Assembly: GCA_949893755.1 (NCBI GenBank) | Contig: CATLCV010000037.1 | Coordinates: forward strand, 1 to 32,574 | DNA: 32,574 nucleotides | Origin: an uncultured Lachnospiraceae bacterium | Lineage (GTDB): Bacteria; Bacillota; Clostridia; Lachnospirales; Lachnospiraceae | Direction of reading: 5' to 3' | Shown here: piece by piece, positions 15,861 to 23,640 of the stretch | How positions within the stretch are numbered: the stretch's first letter is position 1 | Layout: the number at the start of each line of letters is the position of its first letter | Made by a program: the position numbers and the translations under genes | The notes under the pieces: model-generated | What the model was told of the DNA's origin: nothing | Databases searched by the model: none | The model's input: only the letters and a program-made list of their open reading frames with translations

Positions 15861-16535
15861 ATGAAGTATAAGCTATTGATCGCGGATGATGAGCCGGATA
15901 TCGTCACCATGCTCATATCTTTTTTTGAGGGAAAGGGCTATCAGGTCATGACCGCTTCCGACGGGATCGAAACTTTGAAACAGGTGGAACTGAGGCCGGA
16001 TCTGATCCTGCTTGATATCAATATGCCCGGCATGGACGGGCTGGAGGTGTGCAGGCGTATCCGCGGCCACATCTCCTGCCCTGTCCTTTTTCTGACCGCG
16101 AGGATTGAAGATATGGACAAGGTAAAGGGATTTTCTGCGGGCGGGGACGACTATATTGTAAAACCATTTTCCCTGATGGAGCTGGAAGCGCGGGTCAGCG
16201 CCCACCTGCGCAGAGAGGCGCGGCATAACCTGGAAACCCGCGTCCGATTTTCCGGGGAACTGACCATCGACTTTGCAGAACGCAGCCTGTTTTACAGGGA
16301 GCAGGAAATTGGGCTTGCCAAAAAGGAATTTGACATTGTGGAGCTGCTCTCCCAAAATCCGGGGCAGGTCTTTGACAAGGAACGGATCTATGAGCTGGTA
16401 TGGGGATATGACAGCGAGGGCGACAGCACGGTCGTGGCGGAGCATATCCGGAGGGTGCGGACGAAAATCGCCGCATATACGGACAGAAGTTATATTGAGA
16501 CGGTTTGGGGGTGCGGCTACAAATGGGTAAAATAA
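15861..16535 (+). CDS. OmpR/PhoB-family response regulator (module 2)
   Basis: A 224-residue regulator with receiver domain (IADDEPD, phospho-Asp about residue 52 in LLLDINMPG, Thr in FLTAR, Lys in IVKPF) and a C-terminal winged helix (about residues 125-224, GLAKKEFDIVELLSQNPGQV, then EHIRRVRTKIAAY). The start is ATG 15861, preceded by GGAGGTG; an upstream in-frame ATG at 15831 overlaps the predicted -10. It overlaps the kinase gene by 13 bases. Partners are the kinase at 16523 and, by shared promoter motif, the ABC genes from 17750. Confidence 0.92.
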   Translation: MKYKLLIADDEPDIVTMLISFFEGKGYQVMTASDGIETLKQVELRPDLILLDINMPGMDGLEVCRRIRGHISCPVLFLTARIEDMDKVKGFSAGGDDYIVKPFSLMELEARVSAHLRREARHNLETRVRFSGELTIDFAERSLFYREQEIGLAKKEFDIVELLSQNPGQVFDKERIYELVWGYDSEGDSTVVAEHIRRVRTKIAAYTDRSYIETVWGCGYKWVK

Positions 16536-17695
16536 AATGGAAGCCGGCAGAGCTTTCTCTCCGCAGAAGCATCATTCTTTATATTACCGGATTTACGCTG
16601 ACAGCCCTCCTGCTCAGCGGCGTCACGGCCAATCTCTGCAAGCGTGAGATCCAAAATATCCGGGACCGCTATCCTTCCTCCGGCCACAAATATTATCTGA
16701 CCGATGAGGAGGGAAACCGGCTGGGCGACGGGGCCTATATCGGAACCGTGCCGGAGCCCTTGTCCCGGCAGGACGAGCTTCGGATCTCTGTTTTAGAAAT
16801 GATCCCCGCCGCGGCCGCGCCTGTATATTCCGCATTGTGTATTCTTGCGGCGGCGCTGCTTTTTTACCGCAACAAGCTGGAAGGACCCCTCTGGGAGCTG
16901 AAAACGGCTTCTGAAAAAATCTCTCAAAACGACCTGGATTTTCGGGTGGAATATGGGACTGCGGATGAGTTGGGGCAGTTGTGTCAGTCTTTTGAGATCA
17001 TGCGCTCTACACTTGCCGCCAATTTTTCGGAAATGTGGCGGCAGATCGAGGACCGGAAGCAGTTGAATGCTGCTTTTTCCCATGAACTGCGGACGCCTCT
17101 CACGGTATTGAAGGGTTACGATGAAATGCTGCAAAGCAGCTCTGACCGGCAGACACGCGAGATTGCGGCTACCATGGGGAAGCACATCCTGCGCATGGAG
17201 CAGTATGTGGTCAGCATGGGAAACCTGCGGCGGCTGGAGGATCTGCAGCCGGAATGGGAAAACATTTCCGTAAAAGAGCTTGCGGCTGCCCTGCATGACA
17301 GCGCGTCCATGGAGTGCCGGGCACATGGAAAAGAGCTTACATTCCAGAACAGCACGCATTCCGCGGAAGTGACAGCCGACCGAAACAGTATCCTGCAGAT
17401 CTGCGGCAACCTGACGGCAAATGCGGCCCGTTATGCCGCGTCCGAGGTTCGGCTGCATCTGGAAGAAATGGATGGCGGGATCTTACTGAGGGTGGCGGAC
17501 GACGGGAAGGGCTTTTCAGAGGAAGGGCTGCAAAAAGCGGTCAGGCCCTACTTTACGGAAGAAAAAGGGAGCAAAACACATTTCGGAATCGGGCTTTATC
17601 TGTGCAGGATGCTCTGCGGGCATCATGACGGCTGGCTGAAGGTCGAAAATCTGTCCCCTGGAGCGCAGGTTACGGCTTTTTTCAAATGTAGATAA
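16523..17695 (+). CDS. Sensor histidine kinase (module 2)
   Basis: About 390 residues. An N-terminal helix (about 18-38, SIILYITGFTLTALLLSGV) is followed by a short external segment of about 60 residues with KYYLTDEEGNRLGDG, a second helix (about 92-115), a HAMP linker (RNKLEGPLWELKTASEKIS), an H-box (FSHELRTPLTVLKGYDEML, phospho-His about residue 187), an N-box (GNLTANAARYA), and DDGKGF and FGIGLYLCR ATP-binding motifs. The start ATG 16523 overlaps the end of the regulator gene in another frame. Its stop codon lies inside the ATGTAGATAAAAA promoter motif of the downstream ABC genes. Confidence 0.9.
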   Translation: MGKIKWKPAELSLRRSIILYITGFTLTALLLSGVTANLCKREIQNIRDRYPSSGHKYYLTDEEGNRLGDGAYIGTVPEPLSRQDELRISVLEMIPAAAAPVYSALCILAAALLFYRNKLEGPLWELKTASEKISQNDLDFRVEYGTADELGQLCQSFEIMRSTLAANFSEMWRQIEDRKQLNAAFSHELRTPLTVLKGYDEMLQSSSDRQTREIAATMGKHILRMEQYVVSMGNLRRLEDLQPEWENISVKELAAALHDSASMECRAHGKELTFQNSTHSAEVTADRNSILQICGNLTANAARYAASEVRLHLEEMDGGILLRVADDGKGFSEEGLQKAVRPYFTEEKGSKTHFGIGLYLCRMLCGHHDGWLKVENLSPGAQVTAFFKCR

Positions 17696-17720
17696 AAAGT
17701 TGAATTTTATATTTTAAAAT
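17686..17720 (+). promoter_or_regulatory. Predicted promoter of ABC module 2 with ATGTAGATAAAAA motif
   Basis: ATGTAGATAAAAA then GTTGAATTTTA (17686-17709) matches 15806-15828 closely. TAAAAT (17715-17720) lies exactly 29 bases from the motif start, as at the regulator promoter. A transcript would begin near 17727, inside the loop of the hairpin at 17716-17746. Confidence 0.55.
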
Positions 17721-17749
17721 CTCCTTATTCAAAGAAAGGAGATTTTTTT
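17716..17749 (+). terminator. Terminator-like hairpin whose 3' arm holds the ATPase ribosome binding site
   Basis: AAAATCTCCTT (17716-17726) pairs perfectly with AAGGAGATTTT (17736-17746) around a nine-base loop, and seven U residues (17743-17749) end directly at the ATG at 17750. The 3' arm contains the AAAGGAG Shine-Dalgarno. In transcripts coming from the kinase gene it would terminate transcription or hide the ribosome site. A transcript starting near 17727 lacks the 5' arm. Confidence 0.68.
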
Positions 17750-18565
17750 ATGACCATATTAGAAACCGTTGATCTGAAAAAATATTACAGGCAGGGCGAT
17801 CATGTGACAAAGGCGCTCGACGGCGTAGACCTTACGATCAATGAGGGGGAGTTTGCCGCCGTTGTCGGGACCTCCGGCTCCGGGAAATCCACCCTTCTCC
17901 ATATGATGGGCGGACTGGATACCCCTACGTCAGGAAGGGTGCTGATCGGCGGCAAAGAAATTTTCTATCCTGCTTCGGATGAAGCCCGCACGTCCCGCAA
18001 GGGGGTACATCGTGGGATGCACTTTAGGGATACCGTATCGGATGACACCCGCCTATCCCGCAGAGGGCTGCATCGCGGGATGCGATTTGGGAAGAACAAT
18101 GAGGAAAAGCTGGCTGCATTCCGCCGCCGGCACATTGGTTTTATATTCCAGAATTATAACCTGATCCCGGTCCTGAATGTGTATGAAAACATGGTGCTGC
18201 CCCTGCAGCTGGACGGCCGGAAGGCAGACCGGAAGCTGATGGAGCAGATCATCTATGCGCTGGGGCTGCAGGATAAGCTGCAGAATCCCGCGAACAATCT
18301 CTCCGGCGGGCAGCAGCAGCGGGTCGCCATTGCCCGCGCTCTTCTCACAAAGCCGGAGATCATACTCGCCGACGAGCCCACTGGAAATCTGGACAGCCGG
18401 ACCAGCGCGGATGTGCTTTCCCTTTTGAAGGACTCCGGCAGACAGTTTCATCAGACGATCGTGATGATTACCCACGACAGGGCGATCGCAAAGCTGGCGG
18501 ACCGGATCATCCGTATCGAGGATGGAAAGATCACAGATCAGGGAGGTGAAAGGCATGTCCGGTAA
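17750..18565 (+). CDS. ABC transporter ATPase with repeat insertion (module 2)
   Basis: A 271-residue nucleotide-binding subunit, about 40 residues longer than its family norm. Walker A is GTSGSGKST (about residues 40-48), the Q-loop [16 protein letters not shown], the signature [16 protein letters not shown], Walker [14 protein letters not shown] and the H-loop MITHD. The extra residues lie between GGKEIF and [11 protein letters not shown] and consist of two 21-residue repeats (residues 77-97 and 98-118; shared core SRKGVHRGM / SRRGLHRGM). They correspond to palindromic DNA repeats inserted in frame. All catalytic motifs are intact, so the protein is probably active. It overlaps the permease gene by 11 bases. 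Expression is likely set by the hairpin and promoter just upstream. Confidence 0.92.
   Translation: MTILETVDLKKYYRQGDHVTKALDGVDLTINEGEFAAVVGTSGSGKSTLLHMMGGLDTPTSGRVLIGGKEIFYPASDEARTSRKGVHRGMHFRDTVSDDTRLSRRGLHRGMRFGKNNEEKLAAFRRRHIGFIFQNYNLIPVLNVYENMVLPLQLDGRKADRKLMEQIIYALGLQDKLQNPANNLSGGQQQRVAIARALLTKPEIILADEPTGNLDSRTSADVLSLLKDSGRQFHQTIVMITHDRAIAKLADRIIRIEDGKITDQGGERHVR
17977..18102 (+). repeat. Tandem 63-base palindromic repeats inside the ATPase gene
   Basis: Two imperfect copies with a period of exactly 63 bases begin GGATGA at 17977 and 18040. Each contains TCCCGCA and, about 20 bases on, GTGGGA or GCGGGA, so each copy folds as a hairpin. The period is a multiple of three and no stop codon occurs. 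The sequence differs from the insert at 3781-3864. Confidence 0.7.
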
Positions 18566-21116
18566 ATTCAAACGTAACATATCCATCAAAGCATGGCTGT
18601 CTGGCCCGCTTTTTCGCGGGAATCGCGGGAAAGTCCTGTCGAAAGCAATGGTCGCGACGGTTGGAAAGCGTACATTTTCCGTGAACCGCACACAAAATCT
18701 GCTGATCTCCGCCGCAGCAGTCATCGTGATCATCCTGATCACTGCCGCCTGCAGCGTATTCTATAATCTGCAGAGATTTGGCGCGATGCAGGGCCTGAAA
18801 GAAAAGGGGACTATGACAGATGTTGTGCTGGCTGAACCGGACGACAGCCAGCTCTCGCTGCTTCAAACAAGTGATCTTATACAAAAGCCGCTGTACATGT
18901 CTTATAAGCTGGGTCGTCTTGTCGGCAATGCGGGTCAGTCCGGCTTAAGCCTTTCACTGTACGCAGAGGAAAACTGGGATGTCTGGAGCCGGCCTCTTTT
19001 TTCGGACATTGAGGGCAAGTATCCGGTAGAGGAACAGGAAATCATGATGTCCACCTGGCTTTTAAAGCGGCTGGGGATCGAACCCGTCATCGGCTCTGAG
19101 ATCACATTGTCCGCCGTGTGGGAAGATACGGATGCTGTACAGCCGGAGCAATTTGTCCTTTCCGGATATTATACCGATACCTCTTACATTGATACGGCTT
19201 CCAGGCAGAAGGTCCTGTTATCCACGGAGGCCCTTGCGCGGCATACAGTCCATCCGGAATCCGTCGGTTTCTCTTTTACCGGAGGGCAGTTTCAGAAAAA
19301 ACTGAGGAAGATCCGGGAACAATTGAACATAGCAGAGGAACAGAATCTTACGGTTTTGGGCGGGCAGGGATTTCATTTATCACCCAGAGACTTCGCGGCC
19401 GCCATGGGCGTGATCCTCTTTTTCATGCTGGACGGATTCCTGATCATTTATAATATCAATACGATCTCCGTCACAAAGGATATCCGTTTTTACGGCCTGC
19501 TCAAAACCATCGGGGCTGCGCCTGCCCATCTGAAACGGCTCCTGTATTACCGGATGCGAAGGATCCTTCTGACTGTCCTGCCGGTCGGACTGCTGCTGGG
19601 ATGCCTGATCACGCAGCGGATCGTTCCGCTGATCCTGGACGGCATGCTGGAGGGATTTTCACAGGCCCGGTTTCATCTGATGATCCCGGTCGTCTCGGCG
19701 CTGTTTTCCGGAGTTATGATCTTTGCCAGCTTTTCGATGACGGCACGGACGGTCATGAGGATTTCCCCCATCGAAGCGCTCCGGTATGTGCCGGGCAACG
19801 GGACCCGTAAGGCAAGGGGCCGGGACGGACGAAGTGTGTCACATATCAGAAATCCGAAACTCTGCTGGATGGGATTCCGAAATGTGTTTCGGCAGCCTCA
19901 GAAGGCGTGCCTGGTCATCGGGACATTTTTCCTGAGCAGCGCGGCATTCCTGCTCTGCATGACCGTGCTGAACGGCATGTCATTGGATGAATTTATTGAG
20001 TATAACACGGCACATGATATTGCCCTTTACAACAGTATGAGCCGGGCCTCGTTTTCTCCCCGGGAGGAGCAGAGCTTTACGCCGGAGCTTGTGGAAAGGC
20101 TGCGGAATATCGAAGGGGCGGAAACATTTCATATGACAAAGGTAGTGCCGGTCTATGAGCAGTATTCGGATGAGGTCTACGGGGACTGGCTGACAATCAA
20201 AAATGAATTTGAAGAAGCAAACGGAATGGAGCCTGCGGATACGAAGCTTTGGACAGAGAATCCGAAAGCTGCATTCTGGAGCCTGCTGGTCGGAATTGAC
20301 AGTGACTTAATCGAAGAATATAATCTGTCTGCGGAAAATCCGATCGATATCGAAGGATTTGAAAACGGGGATTTTCTTCTGACCACAGAAATGAACGGGG
20401 ACGGCCTCCACATGGGGAGTGTCATCACATTTTCCGTGATGGATACGGATCAGCAGTTCGAGCTGCCTGTCGGCGGACAATTTCCCCTTGCTAGAGACGG
20501 GATGAACAGCGGCGCCGCGCCGTGGCTGGTGGTTTCAAACAACGTGATCGACGAGTACCGGGAGGATGCCGTCATCTATTCCATTCAGCTTGACGGGCCG
20601 TCCGAGTATGAGGAAAGTGTATTGGAGCAGGTGATCGAACTGACCGACGGCATCCCAGCCATATCCAGGACTTCAAAGGTTGAGCTTGCAAGATCGCTGG
20701 AGGAGGCAAAGAGCTCGCTGTCGAAGCTGTCCGCATTTCTTACGGTGGTGCTGTTCACGGTGGGGATCCTGAATTTTATCAATACCATGAGCGTGAGCAT
20801 CCTGGACAGACAGAGGGAATTTGCCGCAATGGAGGCGGTCGGGGCATCCGGAAGGCAGGTGCGGGATCTGATCACATGGGAGGGAATCTGGTATTTTGTA
20901 TTTACGCTGGCACTGTCGGTTACAGCGGGAACCGGGGCCGATTATCTCATCTTCCGGGTGGTCCGGGAGCATCTGGGGTTCGGGAGGTTTTGTTATCCGG
21001 CGGTGCCTGCGGCGGTTTATATGCTGCTGTCCTTTGTGCTGTGTATGACGATTCCGGCAGTGATCTATCAGAAAGTGGGGATACGGAGTATTGTGGAAAG
21101 GCTTCGGGAGGATTAA
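18555..21116 (+). CDS. ABC transporter permease, FtsX type (module 2)
   Basis: An 853-residue permease with a basic cytoplasmic N-terminus (about 45 residues), a membrane helix (about 49-72, LLISAAAVIVIILITAACSV), a large external domain, an FtsX core (about 285-420, with RFYGLLKTIGAAPAHLKRLL and ISPIEALRYVP), a second helix and external domain, and a C-terminal FtsX core (about 730-853, REFAAMEAVGASGRQVRDL). The start ATG 18555 follows GGGAGGTGAA and overlaps the ATPase stop. It has the same overall plan as the module 1 permease but is clearly divergent. It is probably a detoxifying or sensing transporter for an envelope-active compound; the substrate is unknown. Confidence 0.9.
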   Translation: MSGKFKRNISIKAWLSGPLFRGNRGKVLSKAMVATVGKRTFSVNRTQNLLISAAAVIVIILITAACSVFYNLQRFGAMQGLKEKGTMTDVVLAEPDDSQLSLLQTSDLIQKPLYMSYKLGRLVGNAGQSGLSLSLYAEENWDVWSRPLFSDIEGKYPVEEQEIMMSTWLLKRLGIEPVIGSEITLSAVWEDTDAVQPEQFVLSGYYTDTSYIDTASRQKVLLSTEALARHTVHPESVGFSFTGGQFQKKLRKIREQLNIAEEQNLTVLGGQGFHLSPRDFAAAMGVILFFMLDGFLIIYNINTISVTKDIRFYGLLKTIGAAPAHLKRLLYYRMRRILLTVLPVGLLLGCLITQRIVPLILDGMLEGFSQARFHLMIPVVSALFSGVMIFASFSMTARTVMRISPIEALRYVPGNGTRKARGRDGRSVSHIRNPKLCWMGFRNVFRQPQKACLVIGTFFLSSAAFLLCMTVLNGMSLDEFIEYNTAHDIALYNSMSRASFSPREEQSFTPELVERLRNIEGAETFHMTKVVPVYEQYSDEVYGDWLTIKNEFEEANGMEPADTKLWTENPKAAFWSLLVGIDSDLIEEYNLSAENPIDIEGFENGDFLLTTEMNGDGLHMGSVITFSVMDTDQQFELPVGGQFPLARDGMNSGAAPWLVVSNNVIDEYREDAVIYSIQLDGPSEYEESVLEQVIELTDGIPAISRTSKVELARSLEEAKSSLSKLSAFLTVVLFTVGILNFINTMSVSILDRQREFAAMEAVGASGRQVRDLITWEGIWYFVFTLALSVTAGTGADYLIFRVVREHLGFGRFCYPAVPAAVYMLLSFVLCMTIPAVIYQKVGIRSIVERLRED

Positions 21117-21121
21117 GGGAA
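21113..21121. repeat. TTAAGGGAA half-site at the permease stop codon
   Basis: The first of about nine TTAAGGGAA-type half-sites around the Fic gene; it overlaps the TAA stop of the permease gene. The rest of the 21117-21297 gap shows no gene, only a weak GGAAATGA/TCATTTCC inverted repeat. Confidence 0.4.
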
Positions 21122-21291
21122 ATGAGGCCGCAGATGAATTTCATTTCCTTCGAGGTGTCCTTAGGTATACTCTTCCCTCTATCGGTGCAAACTGAAAAAT
21201 AACAGCCTTTTGCTTTATGGTTTCAAATTCCATTAACAACCACATTTAACCTTAATTTTCCTGTCAAAATAAGGGAAAATACACTTATCCA

Positions 21292-21330
21292 TTGAACTTT
21301 CCCTTAAATTATGCTATATTTTAAGGGAAA
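21292..21330 (+). promoter_or_regulatory. Fic promoter with palindromic operator TTTCCCTTAAA-N11-TTTAAGGGAAA
   Basis: TTGAAC (21292-21297), a 17-base spacer and TATATT (21315-21320) form a good sigma-A promoter. Perfect 11-base inverted repeats TTTCCCTTAAA (21298-21308) and TTTAAGGGAAA (21320-21330) overlap the spacer and the predicted transcription start, the position expected for a repressor site. A further AAGGGAAAA lies near 21270, and TTAAGGGAA spans the bases just before the ATG. Confidence 0.7.
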
Positions 21331-21347
21331 GGAGCGTGATTAAGGGA

Positions 21348-22394
21348 ATGAGAACGTTCAATTATTCATTGATCAAAGACCAAAAATGGGATTCTGACAT
21401 ACTTGGATATATCGCTGCCATCTACCGGGAAGCCGGAAAGCAGGAGCAATACTTAAAACAGCGGCCCGAGGAGCTGGAAAAGCTGGTGGAGATCGCGAAG
21501 ATTCAGAGCACCGAGGCTTCCAACGCGATCGAGGGCATTATTACTACCAATACGCGTATCCGGCAGCTTGTGGAGGAGCGGACCGCTCCGAAGAACCGCG
21601 ATGAACAGGAGATCGCCGGCTACCGTGATGTCCTGAATATCATCCACGAAAGCTTCGATGCCATTCCGATCACGAAAAATTATATCCTCCAGCTGCATAA
21701 GATCATGTACAGCCACATGAATAACCCCCTGGCAGGGCAGACGAAAAATGTCCAGAATTATATCAGCGCAAGCTATCCTGACGGGCATTCGGAGATCTTG
21801 TTCACGCCGCTTGCCCCATACGAGACTCCGGAGGCCCTGGATAAGATCTGCGAAGAGTACAACAAGGTGATCGGGAATTTTGAGTTGGAACCGTTGATCG
21901 CCATACCGGTGTTCATTCATGATTTCCTGTGTATCCACCCCTTCAACGACGGCAACGGAAGAATGAGCCGGCTGCTGACCACGCTGCTCTTATACCGTAG
22001 CGGATTTTATGTTGGAAAGTATATCTCTCTGGAAGCAAAGATTGCGAAAGACAAGGATCTGTACTACGACGCGCTGAGCCGGTCGCAGGATGGCTGGCAC
22101 GAAGGCACCGAGGATGTGATTCCTTTTATAAAATATATTCTCAGCACGATCCTTGCGGCTTATAAAGATTTTGGAGATCGTTTTTCGATCGTTGAGGAAA
22201 AGCTGCCGGCCATTGATATGGTGAAAAAAGCGGCAGAGTATAAGATCGGAAGATTCACGAAGCAGGATATCCGGGAATTGTGCCCTTCTTTGAGTATCAG
22301 CTCCATTGAAGGCTCTCTGCGGAAATTGGTGGAAAACGGTGAGTTTAGGCGGGAAGGGGTTGGGAAGTCAACCTTCTATATCCGGTTGAAATAA
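21348..22394 (+). CDS. Fic-domain AMP-transferase with inhibitory motif and C-terminal winged helix
   Basis: A 348-residue Fic/DOC enzyme that by family transfers AMP from ATP to a target protein hydroxyl. The core motif is HPFNDGNGRMSR (catalytic His about residue 197). The N-terminal autoinhibitory motif [S/T]xxxE[G/N] is visible as SNAIEG (residues 58-63), so this is a class II Fic with built-in inhibition. The C-terminal ~75 residues (GRFTKQDIRELCPSLSISSIEGSLRKL, then FRREGVGKSTFYIRL, shown here in parts) look like a winged-helix DNA-binding domain. A GTG at 21336 is an alternative start, but its Shine-Dalgarno would be too close. TTAAGGGAA palindromes at both ends of the gene suggest the protein may bind its own control region; this is inference. 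Confidence 0.9.
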   Translation: MRTFNYSLIKDQKWDSDILGYIAAIYREAGKQEQYLKQRPEELEKLVEIAKIQSTEASNAIEGIITTNTRIRQLVEERTAPKNRDEQEIAGYRDVLNIIHESFDAIPITKNYILQLHKIMYSHMNNPLAGQTKNVQNYISASYPDGHSEILFTPLAPYETPEALDKICEEYNKVIGNFELEPLIAIPVFIHDFLCIHPFNDGNGRMSRLLTTLLLYRSGFYVGKYISLEAKIAKDKDLYYDALSRSQDGWHEGTEDVIPFIKYILSTILAAYKDFGDRFSIVEEKLPAIDMVKKAAEYKIGRFTKQDIRELCPSLSISSIEGSLRKLVENGEFRREGVGKSTFYIRLK

Positions 22395-22414
22395 GCTGTG
22401 CTGTAGTGGGCTTT

Positions 22415-22481
22415 CCCTTAAACGGATCAGGATTCCCTTAAAATCAATGTGTTTTTAAGGGAATCCTGGTGTGTTTAAGGG
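22415..22481. repeat. Nested TTAAGGGAA palindromes downstream of the Fic gene
   Basis: An inner perfect 15-base pair of arms begins AGGATTCCCTTAAAA (22429-22443) and ends at 22467, with a nine-base loop. An outer pair, CCCTTAAAC (22415-22423) and GTTTAAGGG (22473-22481), encloses it. It can act as a transcript-ending hairpin, but its core matches the operator in the Fic promoter, so a protein-binding role is equally possible. Confidence 0.7.
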
Positions 22482-22495
22482 ATAGGGAACATTCA

Positions 22496-22969
22496 TTAAG
22501 GCTGCTGGGAGGTATCATATTTTTCCAGGCTGTTATATACCTGCTTTGTCTTTGGATATTTTCCCTTTTCCGTCAGCTTATAAATTTCCTCTACCGAATA
22601 AGGTAGATTTTTCAGATCCCATCTGCTGACCAAAACGTAATAGCTGTCCGAATGGGCGACGTATTCTGCAAATTCCTTCGTCTTAATAAAAGAATTCATT
22701 TCTTCTATAAAAACAATGCTGCCTTCTGCGGATTCCAGCCTGGTTTTCCAGTCTGTCCTTCTATCATCAGTCATGTAAGTGTCCACCGGGACATCACATT
22801 CTACGTGGATTCCAGATTCATATCCCAACTTTACATAGTTATCCAGCATCTCCAGCAATGTTGTTTTTCCAGTCGCGCTGTCTCCCCGGATGATCGTGAT
22901 ATTCCTTTTGATTGTAAACTCATATCTGACTCGATTGTCACTGACCCTTATCGTATGCTTCCCTTTCAT
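22496..22969 (-). CDS. Small P-loop ATP-binding protein paired with DUF4869
   Basis: A 157-residue protein with Walker A GDSATGKT (residues 29-36) close to the N-terminus, and a hydrophobic strand ending in acidic residues (GSIVFIEEMNSF, about 86-97) as a likely Walker B. It is far shorter than a normal AAA ATPase and has no membrane segment. Function unknown to me. The start overlaps the stop of the DUF4869 gene (ATGA), so the two are translationally coupled and probably act together. Confidence 0.75.
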   Translation of the reverse strand: MKGKHTIRVSDNRVRYEFTIKRNITIIRGDSATGKTTLLEMLDNYVKLGYESGIHVECDVPVDTYMTDDRRTDWKTRLESAEGSIVFIEEMNSFIKTKEFAEYVAHSDSYYVLVSRWDLKNLPYSVEEIYKLTEKGKYPKTKQVYNSLEKYDTSQQP

Positions 22970-23412
22970 TCTGCATTCTCCAACTCAAAAATAGCATTCA
23001 ACAGCTCCAGCATATTGTGGACAGTCTGATGATTATTCAGTATCACAGCTTCAAAATCACCATAGCCAAAATCCAGATTATGCTGAAGGCAGATGGTCAG
23101 GTCGCTCTGCCCCGCAATCTCCAGAATCCACTTTGCGCAGTTATCCCCGCAATTTGTAGCATTGAAAATATGTTCTCTGTCCTTATACATCAGGATCAGT
23201 GTCTTTGTACCGCCTGACAGGTCTTTCGGACCGATCGGCCCAAGTACAGGGCTTTCGATCAGATGCGGGCTGATCACCCTCGACCGGTCAACATTGAGTA
23301 TGATTTCCCTGACCAGTTCATCATCAAACCATTCATCCTGATAGGTGCTGTTAAAATAAATATCGCTCCGATTGATCACGTTCTCATGATCTCCATAATA
23401 AATATATAGCAT
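22966..23412 (-). CDS. DUF4869 family protein
   Basis: A 148-residue protein matching the DUF4869 pattern: MLYIYYGDHEN at the start, LGPIGPKDLSGGTKTLILMY in the middle, NATNCGDNCAKWILEI, and a C-terminal helical tail. No function is established for the family. The LSGGTKTL segment resembles the signature of ABC-class ATPases, while the coupled partner supplies a Walker A; whether that is meaningful is unknown. The promoter at 23486-23514 fits. Start at ATG 23412. Confidence 0.75.
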   Translation of the reverse strand: MLYIYYGDHENVINRSDIYFNSTYQDEWFDDELVREIILNVDRSRVISPHLIESPVLGPIGPKDLSGGTKTLILMYKDREHIFNATNCGDNCAKWILEIAGQSDLTICLQHNLDFGYGDFEAVILNNHQTVHNMLELLNAIFELENAE

Positions 23413-23485
23413 CTTCCTTTTACCTCTCCATCAGACACACATTCCACCGCAGAACCGTCATGGCCTTTCGGCCGTTTATGTAAAT

Positions 23486-23514
23486 ATTTTACCATTCTTT
23501 CCGCATTTACTCAA
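23486..23514 (-). promoter_or_regulatory. Promoter of the DUF4869/P-loop operon
   Basis: On the minus strand TTGAGT (23509-23514), a 17-base spacer and TAAAAT (23486-23491), about 75 bases upstream of the DUF4869 start. Confidence 0.5.
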
Positions 23515-23640
23515 TTCTTATATAAATTATTAAAAATATTGGTTAAAACCGTGAAAACAGGAAAATCAGCCTACTTGCGCAGAAAGGAAAAAGCGGATAT
23601 ACTTATAACTATCGGTAAGCCAGGTGAAAAGGAGAAATTT

